Assembly: GCF_003968655.1 (NCBI RefSeq)
Contig: NZ_RXYK01000002.1
Location: forward strand, 62,001-126,000
From: Chlorobium phaeovibrioides
Lineage (GTDB): Bacteria > Bacteroidota > Chlorobiia > Chlorobiales > Chlorobiaceae
Length of the DNA stretch: 64,000 nt
Direction: 5' to 3'
Of this stretch, positions 1-9,384 are shown piece after piece (position 1 is the first letter of the stretch; every line of letters starts with the position of its first letter). The notes beneath the pieces are model-generated. The model saw only the letters and a program-made list of their open reading frames with translations, had not been told where the DNA came from and searched no databases. The position numbers were made by a program, and so were the translations under genes.

Positions 1-352
1 AAGCATGTTGCGGAACTCAATGGCGTCCATTTCCGCTTCAATGGCGGCAATTGATGCGTCAAGCTCTTCCGCGTAGCTTTCTTCACCAAGCTCATCGGCA
101 AGAGTGAGCTCTTCACGGCAGGATGTGGCATCCGAAGCCATTTTCCGGTAGCCCTCCACCCAGCTCTTGTGGCTGTTCAGCTCTTTGAGAATGCGGTTTG
201 CCTCTTTCTGGTCGTTCCAGAATTCCGGGTTGGAGGAAACCTTTTCAAGGTCCTCTATCTGTTCCTGTCTGTAATCGACTTCAAAGATACCCCCGTAACT
301 GGTCCAGGCGACGGTCTATCTCCTGCAGTCGTTCTTTCTGTGGTTCAAACAT
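1..352 (-). CDS. prfB: Peptide chain release factor 2, N-terminal part (cut by window edge)
   Basis: Release factor 2 terminates translation at UGA and UAA codons. Read on the minus strand from the ATG at 352, the first 23 codons (beginning MFEPQKERLQEIDRRLDQL) end in an in-frame UGA. A +1 shift at that point continues with EVDYRQEQIEDLEKV and runs open to the window edge, 94 more codons. The helical, Glu-rich N-terminal domain matches RF2; the GGQ and SPF motifs lie outside the window. The gene is divergent from glgE with 243 bp between them. Expression is expected to be autoregulated through the frameshift. The two reading frames look like two unrelated short ORFs unless the shift is recognised. 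Confidence 0.9.
281..295 (-). promoter_or_regulatory. prfB: Programmed +1 ribosomal frameshift site of prfB
   Basis: The minus strand reads CGGGGGTATCTTTGAA. The CUU codon (286-284) followed by in-frame UGA (283-281) is the canonical slippery site, and the G-rich stretch just upstream is in the position of the internal Shine-Dalgarno of the classical prfB element (GGGGGTATCTTTGA). Slippage of tRNA-Leu by one base skips a U and restores the RF2 frame at GAA. When RF2 is scarce the UGA is read slowly and frameshifting rises. The base after UGA is A rather than the C of the E. coli element. Confidence 0.92.
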
Positions 353-595
353 TGCCTCTGTTGGTGTTCGTATTATTGTATGGAAGAAGTTTTTCTGTGC
401 ACTTGAAAAGAATGATTTTTTTGTGATAAAGCAAATGGTGTTCAAATTTGCGTTCACTTTATCTATTTTCCATTCTGTATGTCAATATGACAGGCTTCGC
501 CGAACTACCCCCCGCTTGTTACGGGGTGGCGTGCCGCCAATGGCTGAGCAGCGTCAACCGGGAACCTCCCGGCCACCTATAGACTCTTTGTTACA

Positions 596-2608
596 ATGCA
601 TGATACCTTCCTTCGCCTCTTTCCCGGCTGTACTTCACAGGAATTTGACGGCCGTTGCCGGGTGGTCATCGAGAATGTTTCGCCTGAAATTGATGGGGGG
701 TGTTTTCCTGCAAAGGGTGTGGAGGGTCAGAGGGTAAGGGTTGAGGGTGATGTTTTTGTTGACGGTGCCGACATGCTCCGTTCAGAGCTCCTGGTTCGCA
801 TAGAGGGGGAGAGCGGGTGGGAGATCGTTCCTATGGAAGAAACCGGAAACGATCGCTGGAGCGCAAGCTTCACCCCGTGCTCTGTGGGCAGGCATGAATA
901 TACTATTCGTGCCTGGGTAGACCATTTCGGCACCTGGCGGCGTGGACTTGGGAAAAAAGTTGATGCGAAGCAGAATGTGACGCTGGATCTTGAGATCGGC
1001 GCCCTTCTTGTTGATGCAGCCGCAGGGCGGGCCTCTTCTGCAGACGCCAAAAAGCTCAGGTCGTTTGCCGCAGCCATGCGCGCCAAAAGCCCTTCGAAAG
1101 GGGTTGTCGCAGCTCTCGACAGCGACCTTCTTCTCCTGGTGGGAAAATACCCGGATCGCTCCCTTGCCTCCCTTTACCAGAAAAATCTGCCGCTCCAGGT
1201 TGATTGCAGAAAGGCCGGTTTCAGTGCCTGGTATGAGTTTTTTCCCCGCTCATGGAGCTCTGTTCCCGGAAAGCACGGCACACTGCGTGACTGCATGGAG
1301 GCAGTGCCTTTCATTGCCGGCATGGGGTTTGATGTCATCTACCTTCCTCCCGTCCACCCGATAGGCACCACGAAAAGAAAAGGAAAAAACAATGCTTTGG
1401 TGGCCCAGCCCGGAGAGCCGGGAAGCTGCTGGGCCATCGGTAGCCCCGAGGGGGGGCATAAGTCGCTTCACCCTGAGCTCGGTACTATGGAGGACTTTAC
1501 CTCCTTTGTTGCTGCTGCCGGGGAGGCGGGGATTTCTGTTGCGCTTGACATTGCCTTCCAGTGCTCTCCCGACCATCCCTGGGTAAAGGAGCACCCCGAC
1601 TGGTTCCGGTGGCGTCCAGACGGCACGGTGCAGTTCGCCGAGAACCCTCCGAAGAAATATGAGGACATTCTCCCTATCGATTTTGAGACTGCCGACTGGC
1701 AGAATCTCTGGACTGAGCTGAAAAGTGTCTTTCTCTTCTGGATTGACAAGGGGGTTACGATATTCCGTGTAGACAACCCCCATACCAAGGCGTTCGGGTT
1801 CTGGCAGTGGGCCATCGCCTCCATTCAGGAGGAGTGCCCCGAGGCCCTGTTCCTCGCCGAAGCCTTTACCCGCCCAAAGCTGATGGCCCGTCTTGGAAAG
1901 GCCGGCTTCAGCCAGTCGTACAGTTACTTTACCTGGCGCAATACCAAAGAAGAGCTTCAGGAGTATATGGAAGAGTTGACCTCCGAGCCGCTTCGTCATA
2001 TCATGCGCGCCAACTTCTGGCCCAACACCCCCGATATCCTGCACGAAGAGCTGCAGACAGGTGGACGGCCAAAATTCATCATCCGTCTGGTACTCTCCGC
2101 CACCCTTTCCTCAAATTATGGTATGTACGGCCCTGCCTATGAGCTCTGCGAGCATCTTCCCTCGGCTCCAGGCAAAGAGGAGTATCTGGATTCCGAAAAA
2201 TATGAGATACGGGAGTGGGATCTTGACCGTCCGGGCAACATCCGCGCTGAAATTACCCGTATCAACCGTATCCGCCGCGACAATCCCGCGATGCATGAAA
2301 CGGCAAACATCTCCTTTGTCCGCATTGAGGATTCCCCCGGCCATGAGCATGAATGGCTGATGGGCTATGTCAAGCGAACTGCTGATGACTCGAATGTGGT
2401 GCTTACCGTGGTCAATCTCGACCACAGAAGAGTGCGCAGTGGATGGATGCGTTTCCCTCTTGAACAGTTCGGTCTCTCTCATGAGCACAGCTTCAGTGTT
2501 GAAGATCTCTTCAGCGGCATGAAGTACGAGTGGAACGGGGAGTGGAACTTTGTGGAGCTCAACCCTGCAGCCATGCCGGCCCATATTTTCCGCGTCACCT
2601 TTGGCTGA
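596..2608 (+). CDS. glgE: Alpha-1,4-glucan:maltose-1-phosphate maltosyltransferase
   Basis: GlgE transfers maltosyl units from maltose-1-phosphate to the non-reducing end of alpha-1,4-glucans in the cytoplasm. The 670-residue length is typical of the family (GH13_3). An N-terminal beta-rich domain (about 20-140) precedes the TIM-barrel. The FRVDNPHTK motif places the nucleophile at Asp393, FLAEAF the acid/base at Glu422, and ANFWPNTPDIL is a further family signature. The ATG at 596 has no good ribosome-binding site, but no better start is visible. The next gene, treS-mak, starts 58 bp downstream and would supply maltose-1-phosphate, so the pair forms the core of the GlgE pathway. The 243-bp region upstream is shared with divergent prfB and presumably holds both promoters. 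Confidence 0.95.
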   Translation: MHDTFLRLFPGCTSQEFDGRCRVVIENVSPEIDGGCFPAKGVEGQRVRVEGDVFVDGADMLRSELLVRIEGESGWEIVPMEETGNDRWSASFTPCSVGRHEYTIRAWVDHFGTWRRGLGKKVDAKQNVTLDLEIGALLVDAAAGRASSADAKKLRSFAAAMRAKSPSKGVVAALDSDLLLLVGKYPDRSLASLYQKNLPLQVDCRKAGFSAWYEFFPRSWSSVPGKHGTLRDCMEAVPFIAGMGFDVIYLPPVHPIGTTKRKGKNNALVAQPGEPGSCWAIGSPEGGHKSLHPELGTMEDFTSFVAAAGEAGISVALDIAFQCSPDHPWVKEHPDWFRWRPDGTVQFAENPPKKYEDILPIDFETADWQNLWTELKSVFLFWIDKGVTIFRVDNPHTKAFGFWQWAIASIQEECPEALFLAEAFTRPKLMARLGKAGFSQSYSYFTWRNTKEELQEYMEELTSEPLRHIMRANFWPNTPDILHEELQTGGRPKFIIRLVLSATLSSNYGMYGPAYELCEHLPSAPGKEEYLDSEKYEIREWDLDRPGNIRAEITRINRIRRDNPAMHETANISFVRIEDSPGHEHEWLMGYVKRTADDSNVVLTVVNLDHRRVRSGWMRFPLEQFGLSHEHSFSVEDLFSGMKYEWNGEWNFVELNPAAMPAHIFRVTFG

Positions 2609-2666
2609 TGGGGCTCTTTTTTTGTTTTGCTGAAAATTCCAGTCACTTTACCCGTTCAACCCCACC

Positions 2667-5600
2667 ATGTATCAACCTGAACCGCTCTGGTACAAAGACG
2701 CCATTATCTACGAGGCTCATGTCAAGACGTTCTTCGACAGCAACAATGACGGAATCGGCGACTTCCAGGGGCTTCGCCAGAAGCTCGCTTATCTGGAAAG
2801 TCTTGGTGTCACCGCCATCTGGCTGCTCCCTTTCTACCCTTCGCCCCTTCGCGACGACGGATACGACATTGCCGACTATATGACGGTCAACCCTGATTAC
2901 GGGACGCTGGAGGATTTCAGGGAGTTTCTTGAGGAGGCCCATAACCGCGGGTTGAAGGTGATCACCGAGCTTGTGGTCAACCACACCTCCGACCAGCACG
3001 CATGGTTCCAGCGGGCCCGCAAAGCGCCGGCCGGCTCACCCGAGCGGGATTTCTATGTCTGGAGCGACGATCCGAATAAATATTCCGAGACCCGTATCAT
3101 CTTCCAGGACTTCGAGGCTTCGAACTGGACCTGGGATCCGGTTGCAGGCCAGTATTACTGGCACCGTTTCTTCCATCACCAGCCCGACCTGAACTTTGAA
3201 AACCCCGAGGTTCAGCAGGCGCTCTTCAGCGTGCTTGACTTCTGGCTCGGCATGGGCGTTGACGGCCTGCGGCTTGACGCAGTTCCCTACCTCTACGAAG
3301 CGGAGGGGACCAACTGCGAGAACCTGCCCCAGACCTTCGAGTTCCTCCGGAGTATGCGAAAGCATGTTGATGAGTACTATCCCAACAGGATGCTGCTTGC
3401 CGAGGCCAACCAGTGGCCGGAAGACTCCGCAGCCTACCTTGGCGATGGTGACATGTGCCACATGAACTTCCACTTCCCCCTCATGCCGAGGATGTACATG
3501 GCCCTTGCCACCGAGGACCGTTTCCCCATTCTCGACATTCTTGAACAGACCCCGGAGATCCCCGAGGAGTGCCAGTGGGCATCGTTCCTTCGCAACCATG
3601 ATGAACTGACGCTTGAGATGGTGACCGATGAGGAGCGCGACTACATGCGCCGCGTCTACGCCAATGACCCCAAGGCCCGCATCAACCTTGGTATCCGCCG
3701 CCGCCTCGCCCCTTTGATGAACAACGACCGGCGCCGCATAGAGCTGATGAACATCATGCTCCTTTCGCTGCCCGGCACCCCGGTGCTCTACTATGGCGAC
3801 GAAATCGGCATGGGTGACAACTACTACCTCGGCGATAGGGACGGTGTCCGTACCCCGATGCAGTGGAATGGCGACCGTAATGCGGGCTTCTCGCGCTCGA
3901 ACCCCCAGCAGCTGCTTCTTCCGGTCATCATTGATCCGGAATACCACTACGAGGCGGTCAATGTGGAGGTGCAGGAGAGCAATGTGAACTCGCTGCTCTG
4001 GTGGACGCGCCACGCCATCTCCACCGCTCGCCGTTACAAGTCGCTCAGCCGCGGAACAATAGAGTTCCTGCAGGTAAGCAACCCGAAAGTGCTGATTTTC
4101 ATCCGCCGCTTTGAGGATGAAACCGTGTTGTCGGTCATCAACCTTTCCCGCAATGCCCAGGCCGTTGCCATAGACCTTGCTGACTTTGAGGGATACACTC
4201 CCGAAGAGGTGTTCAGCATGAACCGGTTCCCTAAAATCCGGAAAGCCCCTTATATGGTGGCTCTGGGTTCTTACGGATATTTCTGGTTGAACCTTGTTCC
4301 CGAAGTGGACGGAGCCCTCGCACGGCCCTGCATGGACACCCCTTTCGCAGAAGTCGCAAAATGGCCCTCCCTGTTTGCCGGCAGGAGCCGCGAGCGACTT
4401 GAAACCTCCATTCTTCCCGGTTACTTCCGTGCAAGCCGCTGGTTTGGCGGCAAGGCCCGTAATGTCATGCGAATCACCATCATCGACACCATGCCGGTTG
4501 CGGGGATGGATATGTCCAAGCTGCTTGTGACCGAAGTCCGTTACTCAAGCGGTGAGAACGATCTCTATCAGCTTCCCGTCTGTTTCACTCCTCTCGCAGT
4601 GGTTTCTCCTTCCGATGACAACTTCGCCAAACGGGTCATTGCCCGTGTGGTTGTGGGCGGTGAAGAGGGTTACCTGTGCGATGCAACCTTTGAGAACGAG
4701 TTCCTCAGCCGCCTCTTCAGCCTCATGGTTGGCTCTGGCAAATGGCAGGGCAAGGCCGGTGTTGTTTCAGGCCTGAAAGGTTCCGCAATTGAGGCCTTCC
4801 TTGACATGACAGATGATAAAGAGCCGGAGCCGGTTCTGATGGGTGTGGAGCAGACCAACACTTCAGTCCGTTTTCACGATTCCCTCTGCCTCAAGCTCTA
4901 TCGCCGCATTGAGGTTGGTGTTTCGCCCGAAATCGAGATGTGCGGTGCTCTGACTGAAAAAACTTCATTTGAAAGTCTCCCCAAATACCTCGGTTCGCTG
5001 AACTACGATCAGGGCCGTTCCTCCCGCTACTCCATAGGCATTCTCCAGAACTTCGTGCAGAACGAAGGGGACGCCTGGCAACTGTCGCTTGGTCAGGTAC
5101 AGCGGTACTATGCCGATGTGCTCACCAGGATAGCTGCGGGTATTGAACTGCCCGAAATGGCGCGCCTCAGCGGCACACCCGTCGCTGTTCCCGAAATCAT
5201 GTATGAACTGATCGGTGACGCCTATCTCGGTATGATTGAAAAACTTGCAGAGCGGACGGCCGAGATGCACCTCTCTCTTGCTTCACTGACTGCCGAACCT
5301 GCCTTTGCTCCTGAAGCGTTCACCACGCTCTACCAGCGTTCCATCTATCAGGCGATGTGCGAGCAGGTCAAGCGGGCAATGATTCTCATTGGTCAGCTTA
5401 TGCCTTCCATGGAGCCGGAACAACGGGAACTCTGCTCTCTTCTGGTCAAAAACCAGAAAACGATACTCCAGCAGTTCGAGCCGATCCGCAAGGAGAAGAT
5501 CGATACGCTGAAGATTCGTATCCATGGCGACTACCATCTCGGTCAGGTGCTCTTTACCGGTAAGGATTTTGTGATCATTGATTTTGAAGGCGAGCCGGCC

Positions 5601-5969
5601 AGGCCGATTTCCGAACGCAAAATCAAGCGCTCTGTCTTCCGCGACATTTCAGGAATGCTTCGTTCGTTCGACTATGCGGCCTTCAATGTGCTTCATTTGA
5701 ATGAATCAGTGGTGCGACCCGAAAACCGCCACGAGCTTGAGCCATGGGCAGACCGCTGGAGCAACGCCGTTGGGCAGCATTTCCTCGACACCTACTTCGA
5801 GAAAACTGCCGGCAGCGACATTGTGCCGCAGAACCCCCGGCAACGGGAACATCTGATGAACGCCTACCTGATGAACAAGGCGGTTTACGAACTCAATTAC
5901 GAGCTCAACAACCGGCCGCAGTGGGTGGGTATTCCCATACGGGGCATCCTGAAGATGCTCGACATATAA
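2667..5969 (+). CDS. treS: Trehalose synthase / maltokinase fusion (TreS-Pep2)
   Basis: A bifunctional protein of 1100 residues. The N-terminal half (about 1-550) is a GH13 trehalose synthase that interconverts trehalose and maltose: GLRLDAVPYL carries the nucleophile Asp204, LLAEANQW the acid/base Glu246 and LRNHDELTLEM the transition-state Asp312. The C-terminal half (about 575-1100) is a maltokinase: IHGDYHLGQV holds the catalytic Asp955 and IDFEGEPARP the Mg-binding Asp972. It phosphorylates maltose with ATP to maltose-1-phosphate, the substrate of GlgE encoded just upstream. TreS-Mak fusions are known from several phyla. The gene ends six bases before a strong terminator, so glgE-treS is probably a two-gene unit. 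Confidence 0.95.
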   Translation: MYQPEPLWYKDAIIYEAHVKTFFDSNNDGIGDFQGLRQKLAYLESLGVTAIWLLPFYPSPLRDDGYDIADYMTVNPDYGTLEDFREFLEEAHNRGLKVITELVVNHTSDQHAWFQRARKAPAGSPERDFYVWSDDPNKYSETRIIFQDFEASNWTWDPVAGQYYWHRFFHHQPDLNFENPEVQQALFSVLDFWLGMGVDGLRLDAVPYLYEAEGTNCENLPQTFEFLRSMRKHVDEYYPNRMLLAEANQWPEDSAAYLGDGDMCHMNFHFPLMPRMYMALATEDRFPILDILEQTPEIPEECQWASFLRNHDELTLEMVTDEERDYMRRVYANDPKARINLGIRRRLAPLMNNDRRRIELMNIMLLSLPGTPVLYYGDEIGMGDNYYLGDRDGVRTPMQWNGDRNAGFSRSNPQQLLLPVIIDPEYHYEAVNVEVQESNVNSLLWWTRHAISTARRYKSLSRGTIEFLQVSNPKVLIFIRRFEDETVLSVINLSRNAQAVAIDLADFEGYTPEEVFSMNRFPKIRKAPYMVALGSYGYFWLNLVPEVDGALARPCMDTPFAEVAKWPSLFAGRSRERLETSILPGYFRASRWFGGKARNVMRITIIDTMPVAGMDMSKLLVTEVRYSSGENDLYQLPVCFTPLAVVSPSDDNFAKRVIARVVVGGEEGYLCDATFENEFLSRLFSLMVGSGKWQGKAGVVSGLKGSAIEAFLDMTDDKEPEPVLMGVEQTNTSVRFHDSLCLKLYRRIEVGVSPEIEMCGALTEKTSFESLPKYLGSLNYDQGRSSRYSIGILQNFVQNEGDAWQLSLGQVQRYYADVLTRIAAGIELPEMARLSGTPVAVPEIMYELIGDAYLGMIEKLAERTAEMHLSLASLTAEPAFAPEAFTTLYQRSIYQAMCEQVKRAMILIGQLMPSMEPEQRELCSLLVKNQKTILQQFEPIRKEKIDTLKIRIHGDYHLGQVLFTGKDFVIIDFEGEPARPISERKIKRSVFRDISGMLRSFDYAAFNVLHLNESVVRPENRHELEPWADRWSNAVGQHFLDTYFEKTAGSDIVPQNPRQREHLMNAYLMNKAVYELNYELNNRPQWVGIPIRGILKMLDI

Positions 5970-5974
5970 CACCC

Positions 5975-6008
5975 CCACAAGGGCCGCTCTTGAAAGCGGC
6001 CCTTGTGG
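5975..6008 (+). terminator. Intrinsic terminator after treS-mak
   Basis: A perfect 13-bp stem (5975-5987 with 5996-6008, CCACAAGGGCCGC) and an 8-nt loop lies directly after the treS-mak stop codon. The following bases (TTCTGCTTCC) are only moderately U-rich, so termination may be partial. Confidence 0.8.
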
Positions 6009-6024
6009 TTCTGCTTCCGGTCCT

Positions 6025-6684
6025 ATGGAGAACGAACATTTTCTTCAGCCGCCCCTCAAAGGCCGGTACCTCTTGCGGTCCTGTCGGGCTGATGGTCCCG
6101 CGCCTCTCCTGGTGGGCTTTCACGGATGGGGAGAGAAAGCTGAAGATGAACTCCGGCGTCTCTCATCCATTCCCGGTTCTGAGCACTGGATCTGCTGCTC
6201 CTTTGAGGCTCTCCATTCCGTTACCCTTCGGGATGGAAGCTCTGGGAAGAGCTGGATGAGCGGTCAAGAGAGAGAGAGGCACATTGCAGAAAATATCCGC
6301 TATCTTGACGCCCTCGTCGATGCCGTGCCTGCGCAGTGCCGGCACGACGGCAGGCTGGTCTATCATGGGTTTTCACAGGGAGCTTCGATGGCCGTGAGGG
6401 CGGCCCTTCTCGGGAAACAGAGGGCAACCGGCGTGATGATGGTGGGCGGCGACATTCCCCCCGAAGCGGAGCGTCTCGGCCGGCTAAAGCGGGTACACCT
6501 TGCAAGGGGGACGCGCGACCCTCTCTATACGGAAGAGAGGTATCTGGAGGATTTTCGCCGTATACAAACGGCCGGGGTGGACTGTGAGTGTTGTCCTTTC
6601 AGCGGCAGCCACAACCCGCAGGGTGAGTACTTCGATTCAGCGGGAGAGTTTCTCCACTCCCTCCTCTTTCGCCTTCCGCCATAG
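6025..6684 (+). CDS. Alpha/beta hydrolase, phospholipase/carboxylesterase-like
   Basis: A 219-residue serine hydrolase of the alpha/beta fold without a signal peptide. The pieces seen are an oxyanion region LLVGFHGWGE (about 27-36), the nucleophile elbow GFSQGAS (about 115-121), a late acidic residue in RGTRDPLY and the catalytic His in GSHNPQG. This order matches the carboxylesterase/phospholipase family (AB_hydrolase_2). The substrate is unknown. It follows the treS terminator by 16 bp. Its last 48 bp overlap the 3' end of mazG on the other strand, a convergent overlap that leaves no room for a terminator between them. Confidence 0.75.
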   Translation: MENEHFLQPPLKGRYLLRSCRADGPAPLLVGFHGWGEKAEDELRRLSSIPGSEHWICCSFEALHSVTLRDGSSGKSWMSGQERERHIAENIRYLDALVDAVPAQCRHDGRLVYHGFSQGASMAVRAALLGKQRATGVMMVGGDIPPEAERLGRLKRVHLARGTRDPLYTEERYLEDFRRIQTAGVDCECCPFSGSHNPQGEYFDSAGEFLHSLLFRLPP

Positions 6685-7467
6685 TCCGTCCAGCTCTTCC
6701 GGCCGGAAACTCTGCCACTCCCTTCCCGAAGCCTGTACCGCCGTTTCAACTGCTTCGAACCGCTGCATGAACTTGTTTGTTGACTTGCGCAACGCATCCT
6801 CCGGGTTGGCGCCAATGAAACGGCTGTAGTTGACAAGGGTGAAGAGGATGTCACCGAACTCCTCCTCCCGGCTCTCCTCACTCTCCGCTGCCTTCAGTTC
6901 TCCGACCTCTTCCGTCAACTTCTCAAGCACCCCTTCGTCTGAGGGCCAGTCGAACCCTACACCGGCTACCTTTTTCTGTACCCGGTAAGCTCTCAGCAGT
7001 TCCGACATCGCCCTGGGTACCCCGTCGAGAAGGCGTTTGCGCCCCTCCTTCATTTTCAGCGACTCCCAGTTTCGCAGCACAGCGCCTTCGGTTTCAGCCT
7101 CTGTATCGCCGAACACATGGGGGTGGCGGTTGATGAGCTTACTACAGAGGGCATCGCATACATCGCCAAACGAAAACTTTCCCGCCTCTTCAGCAAGAAC
7201 TGCCTGAAAGGTGACATGAAGAAAAAGATCCCCGATCTCCTTTTTCAGCTCTTCATCCTCTCCCTTGTCAATGGCATCAACCAGTTCATAGCTTTCCTCA
7301 AGCAGAAGGTGGACGAGCGACTCCGGGGTCTGCTTTCTGTCCCATGGGCACTCGGTCCGCAGCAGTTTTACCAGATTCGTTACGCGAAGGAACTGCTCGG
7401 TCAGCGTCCGCTGACGCCGGGTGGTTATGTCGGTCTTCAGAGCCTCAAGTGAAGTCTTCTCATTCAT
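6637..7467 (-). CDS. mazG: Nucleoside triphosphate pyrophosphohydrolase MazG
   Basis: MazG hydrolyses (d)NTPs to the monophosphates and pyrophosphate, cleaning the nucleotide pool and modulating stress responses. The 276-residue protein holds two MazG domains: EESYELVDAI...EIGDLF (about 58-85) and EEVGELKAAE...EEFGDILF (about 190-215), each with the EExxE...ExxD metal-binding pattern, and the CPWDRKQT signature near residue 40. The ATG at 7467 agrees with the usual N-terminus. Its 3' end overlaps the convergent hydrolase gene. Confidence 0.93.
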   Translation of the reverse strand: MNEKTSLEALKTDITTRRQRTLTEQFLRVTNLVKLLRTECPWDRKQTPESLVHLLLEESYELVDAIDKGEDEELKKEIGDLFLHVTFQAVLAEEAGKFSFGDVCDALCSKLINRHPHVFGDTEAETEGAVLRNWESLKMKEGRKRLLDGVPRAMSELLRAYRVQKKVAGVGFDWPSDEGVLEKLTEEVGELKAAESEESREEEFGDILFTLVNYSRFIGANPEDALRKSTNKFMQRFEAVETAVQASGREWQSFRPEELDGLWRKAKEEGVEKLSR

Positions 7468-7607
7468 GCGTCAAGGGGTTTGCGGGGGAGAGTGCGTACA
7501 GTTGAGCTGAAGTTACCATTTCTTGACGGTATATTCCTTATACTTGACAAGGGAAGGGCTCCTTCCCGTCGCGCGTTCTCTCTGTAAACCCGAACTTTGC
7601 AGCAGCC

Positions 7608-7916
7608 ATGCATATTGAGGATGCAGTCATTGTGCTTACCGGATCAAGCTCCGGCATCGGGCTCGCACTTTCGCTGGCACTTCTTGCCAAAGGTGCGGTG
7701 GTATACGGCATCAGCCGGAGGAAAACCCCGATTCAGGACCCCCGCTTCCATTCAATAGAGGCGGATCTCGGCATCCCGGAAGAACTATCGGCCGCCTTCA
7801 GTCGCATCCGCCGGGGAATGATTGTCAACATCGCCTCCATTGCCGACTGCATTGCATGCTCCATTGAGCTTCCCGACACCGTGCTTCTTGATCAGATTAT
7901 CCTCCGACCCTTATGA
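7608..7916 (+). pseudogene. Short-chain dehydrogenase remnant with internal deletions
   Basis: An open frame of 102 codons starts like a classical SDR: VIVLTGSSSGIGLALSLAL is the nucleotide-binding GxxxGxG turn. After EADLG the next recognisable block is GMIVNIASIA, which in full-length SDRs (about 240 residues) lies some 60 residues further on. The NNAG motif and the YxxxK active site are both missing. The frame is still open, so in-frame deletions are likely. Its stop overlaps the mnmE start (TTATGA), so the remnant may be kept as a translated leader for mnmE. It is unlikely to be an active dehydrogenase. Confidence 0.7.
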
Positions 7917-9334
7917 CCGAACGACCACTTACCCCCGAAGCCGGTGAGGCCATTGCCGCCATTGCAACCCCTGTAGGGGTGGGAGCACTTGCTATTGTCA
8001 GAATGAGCGGTCGTGGGGTGCTGGAAATCGCTGACCGGGTGTTCCGGAAAAAAGGCGGTACAGCGTTCAGTTTCAAGGAAGCCGAAGGGTTCAGCGCCCA
8101 TTTCGGCACCCTCTCAGACAGCCGTGGAATGGTGGATGAAGTCATCGCCCTCGTTTTTCGGGCTCCCTCCTCCTTCACCATGGAAGATATGGTCGAGTTC
8201 ACCTGCCACGGCGGTCCCGTTGTTGTGCGCCACCTTCTGCAGGCCCTTCTCGACAGCGGATGCCGGCTCGCCGAACCCGGAGAATTCACCCGCCGTGCTT
8301 TCCTCAGCGGCCGAATCGACCTTCTGCAGGCCGAAGCCATTGGTGAAATGATCCACGCCCGAACCGAATCCGCCTTTCGAACTGCCGTTACCCAGATGCA
8401 GGGCAACCTCTCCCGCCATCTTCAGGAAATGCGCGCAGGCCTCCTGCAGTCGTGCGCTCTGCTTGAGCTTGAGCTGGATTTCAGCGAAGACGATGTGGAG
8501 TTCCAGAGCCGCGACGCTCTTCGTCTTGAGGTTGGGCGCCTGCAAGGCGAAATCTTGCGTCTCGTAGAGTCATACCGCGAAGGACACCTCCTCACAGAAG
8601 GCGTTGCTACTGTTATTGCCGGCAGGCCAAACGCCGGAAAATCCACTCTCCTCAATGCCCTTCTCGGTCATGAACGGGCCATAGTCAGCCACATGCCCGG
8701 CACCACCCGCGACTATATTGAAGAGTGCTTCATTCACGAAAAAACCATGTTCCGCCTCACCGATACCGCCGGTCTTCGGGAATCTGACGAAGCGGTGGAG
8801 CACGAGGGAATTAAACGAAGCTACCGCAAAATCTCCGAAGCGGACCTGATGCTCTACATGATTGATAGCTCCTCCGGCGATTTCCTGAAGGAAGCCGCCG
8901 CCGCTCGTGAGCTTCGCCAGCGCCATCCAGAGTCTGGAATGATCGTGGTCGCCAACAAAACCGATCTTGCATCTGATGCAGGAGGAAGGATTGCGCAGCT
9001 TCAGTCCGAAACGGCCTGCCCCGTCATTGCCATGGCTGCGTCAAAAGGCGATGGTCTCAACGAGCTCAAAAGCACCATGGCCGGAATGGTTGAAGGGCTC
9101 GATAAACTTCATGAAGCCAGCGTCCTCGTTACCAGTCTCCGTCACTACGAAGCCCTCCGCAACGCCGCCGATTCGCTTGACAACGCTCTCCAGCTCATCA
9201 GTGCCAGAGAGCCCGCCGAACTCATAGCCTTCGAACTCCGTTCTGCCCTCGACTATGTAGGGGAAATCACCGGCAAGGTAGTCAGTGAAGAACTGCTCAA
9301 TACCATCTTCGACCAGTTCTGCATCGGAAAGTGA
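7913..9334 (+). CDS. mnmE: tRNA uridine-5-carboxymethylaminomethyl modification GTPase MnmE
   Basis: With MnmG (not in this window) MnmE modifies the wobble uridine of several tRNAs. The 473-residue protein has an N-terminal tetrahydrofolate-binding domain, a helical domain interrupted by a Ras-like G domain (GRPNAGKS at 237-244, DTAGLRE, NKTD), and ends in CIGK, the conserved C-terminal cysteine motif that takes part in the reaction. The start codon overlaps the stop of the SDR remnant by four bases, suggesting translational coupling. Confidence 0.96.
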   Translation: MTERPLTPEAGEAIAAIATPVGVGALAIVRMSGRGVLEIADRVFRKKGGTAFSFKEAEGFSAHFGTLSDSRGMVDEVIALVFRAPSSFTMEDMVEFTCHGGPVVVRHLLQALLDSGCRLAEPGEFTRRAFLSGRIDLLQAEAIGEMIHARTESAFRTAVTQMQGNLSRHLQEMRAGLLQSCALLELELDFSEDDVEFQSRDALRLEVGRLQGEILRLVESYREGHLLTEGVATVIAGRPNAGKSTLLNALLGHERAIVSHMPGTTRDYIEECFIHEKTMFRLTDTAGLRESDEAVEHEGIKRSYRKISEADLMLYMIDSSSGDFLKEAAAARELRQRHPESGMIVVANKTDLASDAGGRIAQLQSETACPVIAMAASKGDGLNELKSTMAGMVEGLDKLHEASVLVTSLRHYEALRNAADSLDNALQLISAREPAELIAFELRSALDYVGEITGKVVSEELLNTIFDQFCIGK

Positions 9335-9384
9335 GTGCTCCATTGCCAACCACAGCCAGAACTGAAAAGCTTGCCCCCAACTCG

